NCBI RefSeq assembly: GCF_050436995.1
Contig: NC_134751.1
Location: forward strand, 8,060,001 to 8,124,000
Direction: 5' to 3'
DNA: 64,000 nt
Source of the DNA: Anticarsia gemmatalis
Taxonomy: Eukaryota; Arthropoda; Insecta; Lepidoptera; Erebidae
The notes beneath the pieces were generated by a model that was not told where the DNA came from, made no database searches, and worked only from the letters and a program-made list of their open reading frames with translations. Position 1 is the first letter of the stretch; each line of letters starts with the position of its first letter. Below, in pieces: positions 21,423-35,000 of the stretch. Made by a program: the position numbers and the translations under genes.

Positions 21423-24400
21423 AATTTTACAAAAACTTTATGTTAAAAATAAAAAATAAAGATTATATTGATATTTCGTTGAAACTTCTATGAAATAACT
21501 TTTAAGTAATATAAAAATACATTTTAAGGGTAAATGTCTACAAGTAAGGTTGTTGAAAAAGGCGGTACCAGGAACTATGGTGCCCTCGGGAATTTTAGGC
21601 TTTTACTAAATATTACACAAAAACTTTCAAGAGAACTTTGGATGTTTGAAGTAAGTAAGTCGTTCTATGGCCTCTCTCTATAAACTAACGCCGTATGCGC
21701 CCTTGCCCACTACCATCTTAATTTGGAAACTTTAGAAGCGCTCTGAGAGACCTTGCGCTACTTATGATAGGAATCTTCACAAATTAGTTTCAAATAAATT
21801 AAAAAATATACATACTATGGTATTATGAGTTACTCTAACTACCTACATGTATCTATATTTATAATTAAATAATCATACAATAAACGACGAAATCCATTTT
21901 TCTATCTTTCTACATGGGTTTTAATATTAAGTAATATTAAAAAACCACACATCAGAGCTCTTTCGGATCGTGCTTAAACTCAGCATAATTTGTTTATATT
22001 TCAAGTTCCACGGTCTAACGTACGTGGCTGTAACGTGTTCATACGCTCAAATCTGAAATCATGATAATGATCACGAACACAAAGGTTTTAACGCGCTCCG
22101 TACACAATCGACACTCGTGTGACTAAACATGACAACAAAAACTGTTATGATGTGTGTAAAATCTTAAATGCCTTAACAAAAGTAACTTGTTTCTACGAAA
22201 AAATACTCAGAAATATTGTGTATGTCATTTTCGTCGGAACTACGCTACGGCGGCATGGGATTTGGTTCTTCCCATTCTTTTATAGCCGACGATATTTCTG
22301 GTGCAAAGAGTACTTTATGTGCTAATTTAGTGTAGTAAGTTTGAGGTCGTATGTGCCTTTTTACCACTGCTTTCGTCGGTAAAGTATCTTTAGTGTTTTG
22401 TAGCTGTTAGAGAGTTGTGCATTTGTACCGATTGTAATTATAAAATACGCTTTTTAGGAAAATAAAGTTAACTTAGGTATTAAAACAACAAATGTCCATA
22501 CGACGCTAAACTTCTCGCTTTATTGTGCTGTCATCGAATTCCCGTGTATCGAACACTTGTTAAAATGGAAAAATTCTGTGCAGGAACATTTTATGTCAGC
22601 AATAAATCATACGGTTTTAAAGAATAATACGACTTACAACTTGCTTTATTTGTAAAAGCGCTTAGTTTTCTATAACGTATCATAATCATTTGAGACTGTT
22701 TCTGACTTCTGTTAATTGTATGAGTAAATGAAGAAATCGTATTTTCGATTTGTAGGCATATTTAATTTAGTTGATTAAAGCTGAATCGCATGTGCAATAT
22801 ATTGGTGTTTGCGCGGCTATCTCCGTAGCTCACAGGACCTTATCGCTTCCTCACTGACGCGTGGCCAGACGGTCGATGAAACATGAATGATCATTGGTCA
22901 ACAGATGAACGCAATCACCGAGTGTCGCATCTACGGGTTCAGAGTCAAACTATAATATATGGTTATACATTAGTATATGTATAGGGATTTAAAGCATCGT
23001 TGTTTTCCCTCGCAATAGAGAGAGACAGATTAGTCAGTAGTGATAAATTGCTGACAGTGACATAGTAAGTACGCTTGCATTGTAATTGCATAGAAAATAC
23101 ATTACTTTTTACCGGCAGTGTTTCAACGTCATTTGACAATTTAGGTGAACGTTTTTAACCTTATCTAGTGGTTTTACGAATGTCAACGCAATATAAAATG
23201 TAAATATTTAACGCTGCGTTCTCCTTCTACATGGTTTGTAAATTACGACCGCTTATACAGAGATATTGATCTAAGACAGAATATTAGAATTGTAATTAGA
23301 ATAACACCAACTCAAGTCAGATGAGGCCGCAATAATAAATTTTGTTCGAATCAAAATCAACATTTGTTCAGCAATTATGAATTGAGACATCATTCGATTT
23401 ATTATTTAAGCTGGAGTTACTTAAAATTGGAGCAAAGTTTGCGATAAGCTCTCCACTTTCTAAATAAAGTGACCTAAGTTTGGCTTTGTGGAGTTCCGGA
23501 GATCGGTTTTAGACTTTGTACATTATAAATTCATGAAGTTACCTATTTAGTGAAATTATAATAAAGGATGGGGACTGTGGAGAGTAATGACATAAAAAAT
23601 ATTGTGACGTAATTTTTACAGTCTCCGAAATTGTCGCGGAGTATAGTCGAGTTCAGTGCGTTTATGTGCCCATGAATAATACGGTATAATACATAAAGGG
23701 AGTAATATGAGGTATATTATATGACGGCACACTTGGTGCAGCATAGAGCTATGTCGTAAAGTAAGTATATTCGTCTATTTTATAAAACCGCCCGAAATAA
23801 ACATATAAAGTAATAGCAGTCTAAAATTTTGACAAATAGCTCTTGTCTTAATGAATTGTGTGTCTTATAATAAATAGTTATATAGTACCTACTCACTTGT
23901 TGGTAGTCCTGCATTGCTGTCGAATACGGTGTTTCAAACTTAACCTTAGCTTTAAAGCTACTCAAAGATATTTGTAATTGAAGTGCGTTTTTCGGGTTAG
24001 GTGTTTTGGTAAGTCTAAGTAATTGTTTGTGTATATGTTAGTAGTTTGGTGCAGGTAGACGTAGGTCGAACGTGTTGCATAACACGTGACAGCTTGTTAA
24101 TCTATTGCCTGCGAGAACGTACGGAGTTTGTAGGTAATCCAATTACCACGGTCGGTTCTAACACCTTGCGAGCTTGTGATAAGCGAATCTGTTATCTAGT
24201 GAACCTCTGAAGCCTTTAGCGTGCAATGAACCCCTTCTTAAGAAAGATCTCACGGCCGGCTAACTTACAGCCTTTGTTAGTAATCTGTCTTTAGAATGAC
24301 GATACGTGTGCTACAGTTCGGTTGCTAGGCAACTTACCTTTTATTTTGATTGTTGTTCATGGTAAACAGGTTAACAAAAAACAACTTACAATAATAACTT

Positions 24401-25994
24401 GTAATATGTTGGTTGATTTGTGACATTTATAAACATTTAACTTGTTTTCTTATTTTTAAATTTTGCGGAAAGGTACCACATCAGTATAGTTCAAATTGAG
24501 ATTAACAAGGCACTATAAAAATTAAATCACCATCTATTCCTTAATCGTATAACAGTTGGCTGTACCAGCGCTCCAGCGATGTTCTTGATGAGAATTTAGT
24601 TTTAATAACGGCATACATTGTTAATCGATCCGGCCGGTAACGGTTGTTATTATGAATTTCTCCTTCGGGACTCCTCATTGTAACGTTTCCAAGGGGAGCC
24701 TGATGTTCTGTTGTGAACGTTTACACGATGTTATGATTATTATTGTTGCTCAGTTATGAGTCAAACAGGACAACATTAGCTATCAGCGATATTATTTAGA
24801 ACGATCTTTGCATCTCTTTCTAATATAAGTTACCAAATTTATTATTTTTCTGAAAACACATTAATAGTTTTAGGTTACTCAATAGTATATAATATCAATT
24901 AATTTAGCTGTCTAACTGTAAAAAACGAATATCTATTGTCGTATTTGTACCCGAAACAAATTACTCCCACCGCATTTAATATTCTTCCGCAATCCTTGTT
25001 CATTGTTATAAGTAATAAGAATAATCTTTTCCATTAATAAATATGAAAATTCAAAGATTGTTGAACAAGTTCAACTTTGGTACAGCGTAATCACTTGTCG
25101 GAGCTATTTTCTGTAATGAGGTATTCACTAACAAGTAAATTATTTTCGAGGAATCATAACGAGAGCTCAATACTTTTAGCAAATAAAATACATATTAAAA
25201 TATATGTAGGTAATTATTCCTTTTTTGCGTCAATTATACTTATTTATGGTTGCCAAAGAAAGGAAATATTTTATTGCTTCAAGTGTATTTTTACTATTTT
25301 TCCTACTTCTATTTTTGTACTATTACTTCCTATAGTAATGAAAACAAGAACCTTATTTAAAATATATAGCCGTTTTTTGTACAATAAAAACCAGTTTTGT
25401 ACAGCAAAATGTCCATGACGTATTAACTACGCCAAAATATGCAATGAATCTTTTTACGTAATCAAATACAAGTTGTCAATTTGTACAAGAGAAGGAGCCT
25501 TGGTTACATGTTTTATATTGAGTAGTATTGAAATGTTACGGATACTCATAAAAATATCACGGCTTAAATAAAAGGGTCGATTGGGTATTGGCTACCTTGG
25601 TCGTGTGGGGACGAGAAATTTGATTTCATTGAATATATCATAGCTGTTGGTGAAAAATGTAAGGGAATTGACTTGCGTCGCCCTATCTTTCTATTGAGAA
25701 ATATTTTATCGACATGATTTTATAGAGTAGGTAGCTTTGTACTTTTCCGCAGATTTATTTTACTTGACTAGTTATAACATGCAACAGAAAGCCTCGCAAA
25801 ATTGTAATTTGTATGCGTGTGACACAGGAATAATTCAGCAATGGATTAATTTTCAATTATGAGATTAGGACATCCAATGCGTAGCAATTAATGTATGGCA
25901 AATGCTAAATTAACGGTGTAGTGTGGTGTACAACTGTGGATCTGACCACAGCTCCTAGTTATACTTCCGGATCATTTTCAGAACGTGCCGGCCG
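21423..25994 (+). repeat. 4572-bp tandem duplication, first copy
   Basis: This unit is repeated directly and without spacer at 25995-30566. The offset is exactly 4572 at every point compared, so there are no net indels. Within the sections compared line by line I found one difference: G at 21442 versus A at 26014. The unit contains no recognised gene or transposon. Its short open frames (for example 22119-22325 and 25077-25418) reappear identically in the second copy only because the DNA is duplicated. The left join is CCC/AATTTTAC. There are no inverted ends or target-site duplications, so it is a segmental duplication and not a transposon. An assembly artefact remains possible. Confidence 0.95.
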
Positions 25995-28900
25995 AATTTT
26001 ACAAAAACTTTATATTAAAAATAAAAAATAAAGATTATATTGATATTTCGTTGAAACTTCTATGAAATAACTTTTAAGTAATATAAAAATACATTTTAAG
26101 GGTAAATGTCTACAAGTAAGGTTGTTGAAAAAGGCGGTACCAGGAACTATGGTGCCCTCGGGAATTTTAGGCTTTTACTAAATATTACACAAAAACTTTC
26201 AAGAGAACTTTGGATGTTTGAAGTAAGTAAGTCGTTCTATGGCCTCTCTCTATAAACTAACGCCGTATGCGCCCTTGCCCACTACCATCTTAATTTGGAA
26301 ACTTTAGAAGCGCTCTGAGAGACCTTGCGCTACTTATGATAGGAATCTTCACAAATTAGTTTCAAATAAATTAAAAAATATACATACTATGGTATTATGA
26401 GTTACTCTAACTACCTACATGTATCTATATTTATAATTAAATAATCATACAATAAACGACGAAATCCATTTTTCTATCTTTCTACATGGGTTTTAATATT
26501 AAGTAATATTAAAAAACCACACATCAGAGCTCTTTCGGATCGTGCTTAAACTCAGCATAATTTGTTTATATTTCAAGTTCCACGGTCTAACGTACGTGGC
26601 TGTAACGTGTTCATACGCTCAAATCTGAAATCATGATAATGATCACGAACACAAAGGTTTTAACGCGCTCCGTACACAATCGACACTCGTGTGACTAAAC
26701 ATGACAACAAAAACTGTTATGATGTGTGTAAAATCTTAAATGCCTTAACAAAAGTAACTTGTTTCTACGAAAAAATACTCAGAAATATTGTGTATGTCAT
26801 TTTCGTCGGAACTACGCTACGGCGGCATGGGATTTGGTTCTTCCCATTCTTTTATAGCCGACGATATTTCTGGTGCAAAGAGTACTTTATGTGCTAATTT
26901 AGTGTAGTAAGTTTGAGGTCGTATGTGCCTTTTTACCACTGCTTTCGTCGGTAAAGTATCTTTAGTGTTTTGTAGCTGTTAGAGAGTTGTGCATTTGTAC
27001 CGATTGTAATTATAAAATACGCTTTTTAGGAAAATAAAGTTAACTTAGGTATTAAAACAACAAATGTCCATACGACGCTAAACTTCTCGCTTTATTGTGC
27101 TGTCATCGAATTCCCGTGTATCGAACACTTGTTAAAATGGAAAAATTCTGTGCAGGAACATTTTATGTCAGCAATAAATCATACGGTTTTAAAGAATAAT
27201 ACGACTTACAACTTGCTTTATTTGTAAAAGCGCTTAGTTTTCTATAACGTATCATAATCATTTGAGACTGTTTCTGACTTCTGTTAATTGTATGAGTAAA
27301 TGAAGAAATCGTATTTTCGATTTGTAGGCATATTTAATTTAGTTGATTAAAGCTGAATCGCATGTGCAATATATTGGTGTTTGCGCGGCTATCTCCGTAG
27401 CTCACAGGACCTTATCGCTTCCTCACTGACGCGTGGCCAGACGGTCGATGAAACATGAATGATCATTGGTCAACAGATGAACGCAATCACCGAGTGTCGC
27501 ATCTACGGGTTCAGAGTCAAACTATAATATATGGTTATACATTAGTATATGTATAGGGATTTAAAGCATCGTTGTTTTCCCTCGCAATAGAGAGAGACAG
27601 ATTAGTCAGTAGTGATAAATTGCTGACAGTGACATAGTAAGTACGCTTGCATTGTAATTGCATAGAAAATACATTACTTTTTACCGGCAGTGTTTCAACG
27701 TCATTTGACAATTTAGGTGAACGTTTTTAACCTTATCTAGTGGTTTTACGAATGTCAACGCAATATAAAATGTAAATATTTAACGCTGCGTTCTCCTTCT
27801 ACATGGTTTGTAAATTACGACCGCTTATACAGAGATATTGATCTAAGACAGAATATTAGAATTGTAATTAGAATAACACCAACTCAAGTCAGATGAGGCC
27901 GCAATAATAAATTTTGTTCGAATCAAAATCAACATTTGTTCAGCAATTATGAATTGAGACATCATTCGATTTATTATTTAAGCTGGAGTTACTTAAAATT
28001 GGAGCAAAGTTTGCGATAAGCTCTCCACTTTCTAAATAAAGTGACCTAAGTTTGGCTTTGTGGAGTTCCGGAGATCGGTTTTAGACTTTGTACATTATAA
28101 ATTCATGAAGTTACCTATTTAGTGAAATTATAATAAAGGATGGGGACTGTGGAGAGTAATGACATAAAAAATATTGTGACGTAATTTTTACAGTCTCCGA
28201 AATTGTCGCGGAGTATAGTCGAGTTCAGTGCGTTTATGTGCCCATGAATAATACGGTATAATACATAAAGGGAGTAATATGAGGTATATTATATGACGGC
28301 ACACTTGGTGCAGCATAGAGCTATGTCGTAAAGTAAGTATATTCGTCTATTTTATAAAACCGCCCGAAATAAACATATAAAGTAATAGCAGTCTAAAATT
28401 TTGACAAATAGCTCTTGTCTTAATGAATTGTGTGTCTTATAATAAATAGTTATATAGTACCTACTCACTTGTTGGTAGTCCTGCATTGCTGTCGAATACG
28501 GTGTTTCAAACTTAACCTTAGCTTTAAAGCTACTCAAAGATATTTGTAATTGAAGTGCGTTTTTCGGGTTAGGTGTTTTGGTAAGTCTAAGTAATTGTTT
28601 GTGTATATGTTAGTAGTTTGGTGCAGGTAGACGTAGGTCGAACGTGTTGCATAACACGTGACAGCTTGTTAATCTATTGCCTGCGAGAACGTACGGAGTT
28701 TGTAGGTAATCCAATTACCACGGTCGGTTCTAACACCTTGCGAGCTTGTGATAAGCGAATCTGTTATCTAGTGAACCTCTGAAGCCTTTAGCGTGCAATG
28801 AACCCCTTCTTAAGAAAGATCTCACGGCCGGCTAACTTACAGCCTTTGTTAGTAATCTGTCTTTAGAATGACGATACGTGTGCTACAGTTCGGTTGCTAG

Positions 28901-30566
28901 GCAACTTACCTTTTATTTTGATTGTTGTTCATGGTAAACAGGTTAACAAAAAACAACTTACAATAATAACTTGTAATATGTTGGTTGATTTGTGACATTT
29001 ATAAACATTTAACTTGTTTTCTTATTTTTAAATTTTGCGGAAAGGTACCACATCAGTATAGTTCAAATTGAGATTAACAAGGCACTATAAAAATTAAATC
29101 ACCATCTATTCCTTAATCGTATAACAGTTGGCTGTACCAGCGCTCCAGCGATGTTCTTGATGAGAATTTAGTTTTAATAACGGCATACATTGTTAATCGA
29201 TCCGGCCGGTAACGGTTGTTATTATGAATTTCTCCTTCGGGACTCCTCATTGTAACGTTTCCAAGGGGAGCCTGATGTTCTGTTGTGAACGTTTACACGA
29301 TGTTATGATTATTATTGTTGCTCAGTTATGAGTCAAACAGGACAACATTAGCTATCAGCGATATTATTTAGAACGATCTTTGCATCTCTTTCTAATATAA
29401 GTTACCAAATTTATTATTTTTCTGAAAACACATTAATAGTTTTAGGTTACTCAATAGTATATAATATCAATTAATTTAGCTGTCTAACTGTAAAAAACGA
29501 ATATCTATTGTCGTATTTGTACCCGAAACAAATTACTCCCACCGCATTTAATATTCTTCCGCAATCCTTGTTCATTGTTATAAGTAATAAGAATAATCTT
29601 TTCCATTAATAAATATGAAAATTCAAAGATTGTTGAACAAGTTCAACTTTGGTACAGCGTAATCACTTGTCGGAGCTATTTTCTGTAATGAGGTATTCAC
29701 TAACAAGTAAATTATTTTCGAGGAATCATAACGAGAGCTCAATACTTTTAGCAAATAAAATACATATTAAAATATATGTAGGTAATTATTCCTTTTTTGC
29801 GTCAATTATACTTATTTATGGTTGCCAAAGAAAGGAAATATTTTATTGCTTCAAGTGTATTTTTACTATTTTTCCTACTTCTATTTTTGTACTATTACTT
29901 CCTATAGTAATGAAAACAAGAACCTTATTTAAAATATATAGCCGTTTTTTGTACAATAAAAACCAGTTTTGTACAGCAAAATGTCCATGACGTATTAACT
30001 ACGCCAAAATATGCAATGAATCTTTTTACGTAATCAAATACAAGTTGTCAATTTGTACAAGAGAAGGAGCCTTGGTTACATGTTTTATATTGAGTAGTAT
30101 TGAAATGTTACGGATACTCATAAAAATATCACGGCTTAAATAAAAGGGTCGATTGGGTATTGGCTACCTTGGTCGTGTGGGGACGAGAAATTTGATTTCA
30201 TTGAATATATCATAGCTGTTGGTGAAAAATGTAAGGGAATTGACTTGCGTCGCCCTATCTTTCTATTGAGAAATATTTTATCGACATGATTTTATAGAGT
30301 AGGTAGCTTTGTACTTTTCCGCAGATTTATTTTACTTGACTAGTTATAACATGCAACAGAAAGCCTCGCAAAATTGTAATTTGTATGCGTGTGACACAGG
30401 AATAATTCAGCAATGGATTAATTTTCAATTATGAGATTAGGACATCCAATGCGTAGCAATTAATGTATGGCAAATGCTAAATTAACGGTGTAGTGTGGTG
30501 TACAACTGTGGATCTGACCACAGCTCCTAGTTATACTTCCGGATCATTTTCAGAACGTGCCGGCCG
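25995..30566 (+). repeat. 4572-bp tandem duplication, second copy
   Basis: This copy begins at the junction GCCGGCCG/AATTTTAC and ends at GCCGGCCG/ACTGTATAC. The only microhomology at the join is a single A. Apart from A at 26014 it matches the first copy in the sections compared. The right flank (from 30567) is unique sequence. No gene is recognised inside. Confidence 0.95.
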
Positions 30567-30859
30567 ACTGTATACATGGTCAGTACTCAGTGGTCACAGA
30601 ATTTCAACCACCTCGTTCCTTGTTGAGGTTACAATTGCTTTGTTTGTGAAGGACAATATACTTCTACGAAGTAGGTATTATTATCATCTCAGATTCGCAA
30701 ATATAAAAAAATATTACAGAATATTGCAATCAACTGGTATAGGTATGAAATATATAAATTGTATTGTAAAAATCATTTCCAGGTAGGTACCTACTTTTAT
30801 AGATCCTGTCTCTTTTACATTTTGACTAGATTTCTCTATATCCAATACGCGTAAAAGGT

Positions 30860-31332
30860 ATGCCATCAAAAACATTCTGTAAAAACCTCAAGTCTCGCCG
30901 TAAAAAGTTGTGAGATCGATATAATACCAAGTCGATTATTCTATTTAGTCTCTACTTAAAGGACCTTCTGTCTTAAGTTATTACGTATGTTATTATCATG
31001 CCAATTTAAAAAAAAATACCTTTAAAACAAATAGACCGACCTGGCCATCGCATGATTTAATTAATAGTATGTATCACACTACACAGCACGACGAGAAGTC
31101 AATGCTTCTGAAATGTTAATGGCGAATTTGTGTTTTCTTGCGATGACCAAGTCGATCTAATTGTTTTAAAGGTATTTTTTTTTTAAATTGGCATGATAAT
31201 AACATACGTAATAACTTAAGACAGAAGGTCCTTTAAGTAGAGACTAAATAGAATAATCGACTTGGTATTATATCGATCTCACAACTTTTTACGGCGAGAC
31301 TTGAGGTTTTTACAGAATGTTTTTGATGGCAT
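30860..31332. repeat. long near-perfect palindrome (foldback element)
   Basis: The left arm (30860-31052) and right arm (31139-31332) are inverted copies separated by an 86-bp spacer. The outer 148 bp or so of the arms are identical. The inner parts differ by about four substitutions and a one-base change in an A/T run. The ends read ATGCCATCAAAAAC and its reverse complement. No open frame of note and no clear target-site duplication is visible. It could be a foldback-type MITE. If transcribed it would fold into a long double-stranded RNA hairpin. The arm sequence resembles repeats I associate with Lepidoptera, but I cannot name the family. Confidence 0.9.
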
Positions 31333-31339
31333 CTCACTT

Positions 31340-32040
31340 CTTTTTGTAGAGCGAACATAAGTCCAATTTGTATGGAAAGACGTTTTTTTTTTCATAATTC
31401 AACATATTTTCCTATGGGAATGTTGTTCAGTTTCATGGGCTAAACACCCTTATCCACCCTGTACCCCCTCCCCCGTTATGTCTCATATAGTAGGTACCTA
31501 TTATATTTATTTTATTTTCTACTGTAATAATAATTCATTAACTGCAAATGTAACCTTGTAATCTTATACATTTATATGGGATTACAAAGTTATTGTTGCA
31601 GTTGGTGTATTTAGAAAACTGGACCGAAATTTGAAAATATTAAATTTTTCCCATGATTAAGACACTAAACCCTATTTGTATTCTAAATTTTAAGCTTCTA
31701 AGTCTGCTAGAAGTACCTTAGACTTTTGATGATCGGTGAGTCAGTGAGTCAGTGAATCAGTGAGTGACAAAATTCAAAATTTTAACAAGTTGTTATTCCT
31801 AAACTACTGGTTCAAATTGACTGAAATTTTAAATATACCGTGTTTATACAATGACTAATTAGTTGCTGAAAATCCAGGCTTCTTGTTTTATCCACAACGA
31901 AATTATAGGGGTGTCAAAAATAGCCCGAATTGCTTCGAGAAAAGGATGTTACGGCCGTGCCGCTTTTTTTTTTGCTCGACTTGCGGGGGCACTTCCGTGC
32001 CCCCAGATATCGTGGTATTTAATGCCACGGTTAAAATACG
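31340..32040 (+). repeat. AT-rich interspersed repeat remnant with terminal hairpins
   Basis: This resembles a dispersed noncoding insect repeat. It includes homopolymer T runs, a GTGAGTCAGTGAGTCAGTGA low-complexity block at 31736-31768, and a GC-rich end with two hairpins. Neither boundary is marked by inverted repeats or a target-site duplication. Family assignment rests on general familiarity with such sequences and is weak. Confidence 0.35.
31985..32029 (+). other. two adjacent hairpins
   Basis: GGGGGCAC-TTCC-GTGCCCCC (31985-32004) forms a perfect 8-bp stem with a 4-base loop. Six bases later CGTGGTA and TGCCACG (32011-32029) form a second stem with one G:U pair. They lie at the GC-rich end of an AT-rich repeat and may mark its terminus or an RNA 3' end. 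Confidence 0.6.
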
Positions 32041-35000
32041 CAGATAATTATAATGACTGAATGTTTTCACCAGAGACCACTATTGATTTTAATGTTGCAA
32101 GAGACTTGTACTTAATAAGTTTTGGATAGTTTGGCGGCTTGACCTGTTTCTAGTTTTGACGGAACGCGCCTGTGTAAACTAATATAAAACAAGACGTAGG
32201 TATCGCACGGTTGAAAAGTCAACGCAATCTTGGCAAAGGGTCCCGTGTGACTCTCACCAAAGAAATTACCCGAGATTTGCATAAAGGAGACTCGAGGGAT
32301 CGTCTTTGAAACTCGCCCTAAGTTTGTGGACATCCCAACATGCTTTATATTAAGTTACGCTTTGCTTTGTTCTAAGTAGTGTACTTTGGCAGTAAATAAC
32401 CGGGATACGTGTGAAGATAACACAGGTTGTATCTATATCGCGCGCCGCTGTCGCGTTAAATCCGCCCTTACTCGTTGTCCGCAAGGAGGCTCTACTTGTA
32501 TCTGCAGAGGAAACGTGTGTCCTTCGAGTTAACAATTACACCGCGAGGATGTGCCTCCCTCCTCACTTAATTACAGCTGCGCTAGTTTGTTATCAATGGA
32601 GATTGACACGCCACTAATTGTAATAAGTTACGTTATGCTCTAATGAATATACTATTCGTAAATGTCAATTAGCGGTTCACGCGTGCGTTATCGACGCGCT
32701 GTTATTTGGCACAAATATTTCAGTACAGTGCACATTCGAGCGTGACGCAACAATTGAGTGTGTAGATAGTAATTTAAGATTATCTCTCGGGCTAATGGCG
32801 GCAGTTAGAGTGACTATCTGGCACACGTTGGACAGCACATTTGTCCACGCGACAGGTACAATTACCGGGAACCGGTCTCATTCGTTCAAATACCTAACCG
32901 ATTTACCTTATCTGCCTTTCACACACAATTATTGTTTTGTATAAACCTACTTACTTTTCTATCATGGCGTTATTTCCTTTAGTTTTACGCAACAAGTACT
33001 TACACGGATGCCTGATAGTTGGATGTACTAATGAAATTCTTGATGATCAAAACTCTAAACAAAGACGTCCTAAAAGTTTTGAAAGTACATACGCACAAAG
33101 CTCGTAATTTCCCCCGAGATGTCTAAGGCCCCTAGTTAAATTAGCTTGGCTAAACATTCCTTAATGAGCTATATTTTTCAACTGTAGACGCTTCTTGAAT
33201 GTTTTCGTCTTCATATTTTTTCCTCTATAGAGTTCATTTCGCGGGATGTTTATTTATTCAAATATAAAATTTAAATATGGTACATTTTACATTGTGGTTG
33301 CTAGCAATAGTAAGGGTGGATAAAACGAGCCAGTTTTCATAAATTCTTGCCGCAAAAAAATTCTATTACCATCGTGCATTATTTTGTTTACATGATCTTG
33401 TTTTTATGTAAGAATATATTCACACGGGTATCTACAGGTACACGCTATATATTAATAAACGAGTCAAATCAATGAAGGTTTGCGGTATATTGCGAATAGA
33501 CATCTGTACCTACATAAATAGACTTATCCTACAAATATATGGGGCATGTTAACTGTGGGGCGATGTGATGTGGGTACATTAACGTGCCAAACGATCGAGA
33601 ATACGCGAGGGCGTGTCACAGGCTGGCAGCGACATGGATGCAGGAAGTAATTTCTTCAAAGATGAGGGTTGCGATAACAAGAAACCTGACAGATGTCCAA
33701 CGTCGCATCGACAATTCTAGATTGACATCTGTCGCGGACCGGCTATTACTCACGCCGCTTTTACTCTGATTGTAAATCTATTTTTCTAACTGAAACCCTA
33801 GACACGAAGTTGGTTTAGAATCCAATGCTTATTCCAATCATAACGTGTTTTCTCAATCTGACCTAAAAAGGCCAAAGTGAAAATCATACCGACTACAATG
33901 ATATGAAAATGTAACTATAAAGCTATAACACTTTTCTAAGGAACGCATTTTATTAAAGCTTATAAAAGAACGCGTCATTTATTCTAAAAGCCCGAAGCGT
34001 CAATAAGAACTTATCACACCACAAAGAAAGTCTGGCTACATGAAATCTCACAAAGAAGTGCTACTACCAGTTCTCTCATATCAACAAATATGATTTTCTT
34101 TATGTATTACCATAGAAATGCGTAATAAGATCAACACATAAGTAAGAATATTCCAAATAATAAGAAAAATAACCTGGAGTTGGCGTTGTGTCACATATCA
34201 TCTTGGTGCTAGAGGAAAATAAAGCGAATCTGAATATTACTTTGTGAGCACTTTTACCAAAACTTTCACTATTTCAACTTTTTTATTCAACAAATGTTAA
34301 AATGTCTATCTTCGAGCGAATACTATTTTGTGACACAATAGGTTATTCCCGAAGCGCAGGCCCGCACTTGTGGAATTTAGTTAAGAACTTAAAGAATTGA
34401 CTTGTTCGATCTCGAGAAGAAAAATAGCGTCGTAAAATGTCATAGCGTTTGTAAGGAGTGCCATGAAAGTTATTATTTATATGGATAGTTTTTGTTGTTA
34501 CTTAAACTTAGATGACATTAAAATTTAAATAGTAGGTAATTATTAACAAAATGTTACAGATTGTAGTCGGTATGATCTCACGTCAACTGCATGTTGCACT
34601 CGGGCTACTATGAACTGAGCATGATTTATCATTATGAGGTTAAACTACACCTGCAACCTTTTTCTTATATTTCACTGACATGGCGATTCTATTGTTTAAA
34701 AAGTTAGAAGTTACTTATCTAAGTAAACGCCATAATAGCCGTCTCTTATAACTTTCTTTGTCGTAACCGTCGTGAATCATTTGTCGTATTTAAATGTTTA
34801 ATATTAATTCAAATGAATCATCCTACTGAATTATTATCAGATACCGACAACGTAATAATTTAAGCCGATCGCTCGTTCCCCCGCAGTACATAATTACAAA
34901 GTAAATGTACAAAATACTTGGAGCTTATCAGAAAGGCCTCATCTACATTTCATCGTTGGTCGGTCGCGAGATAAATGAATGGAGGATGGTGGTTTGATTA

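Noticed and set aside
22119..29990. Pairs of identical open frames (22119/26691, 23780/28352, 25077/29649) as duplicated genes
   Set aside because: They are identical only because the whole 4572-bp unit is duplicated. They are short, compositionally like their AT-rich surroundings, and have no domains or gene signals.
21423..30566. The two 4572-bp copies as LTRs or terminal repeats of a giant transposon
   Set aside because: They abut without internal sequence, have no TG...CA ends or flanking target duplications, and encode no transposition protein.
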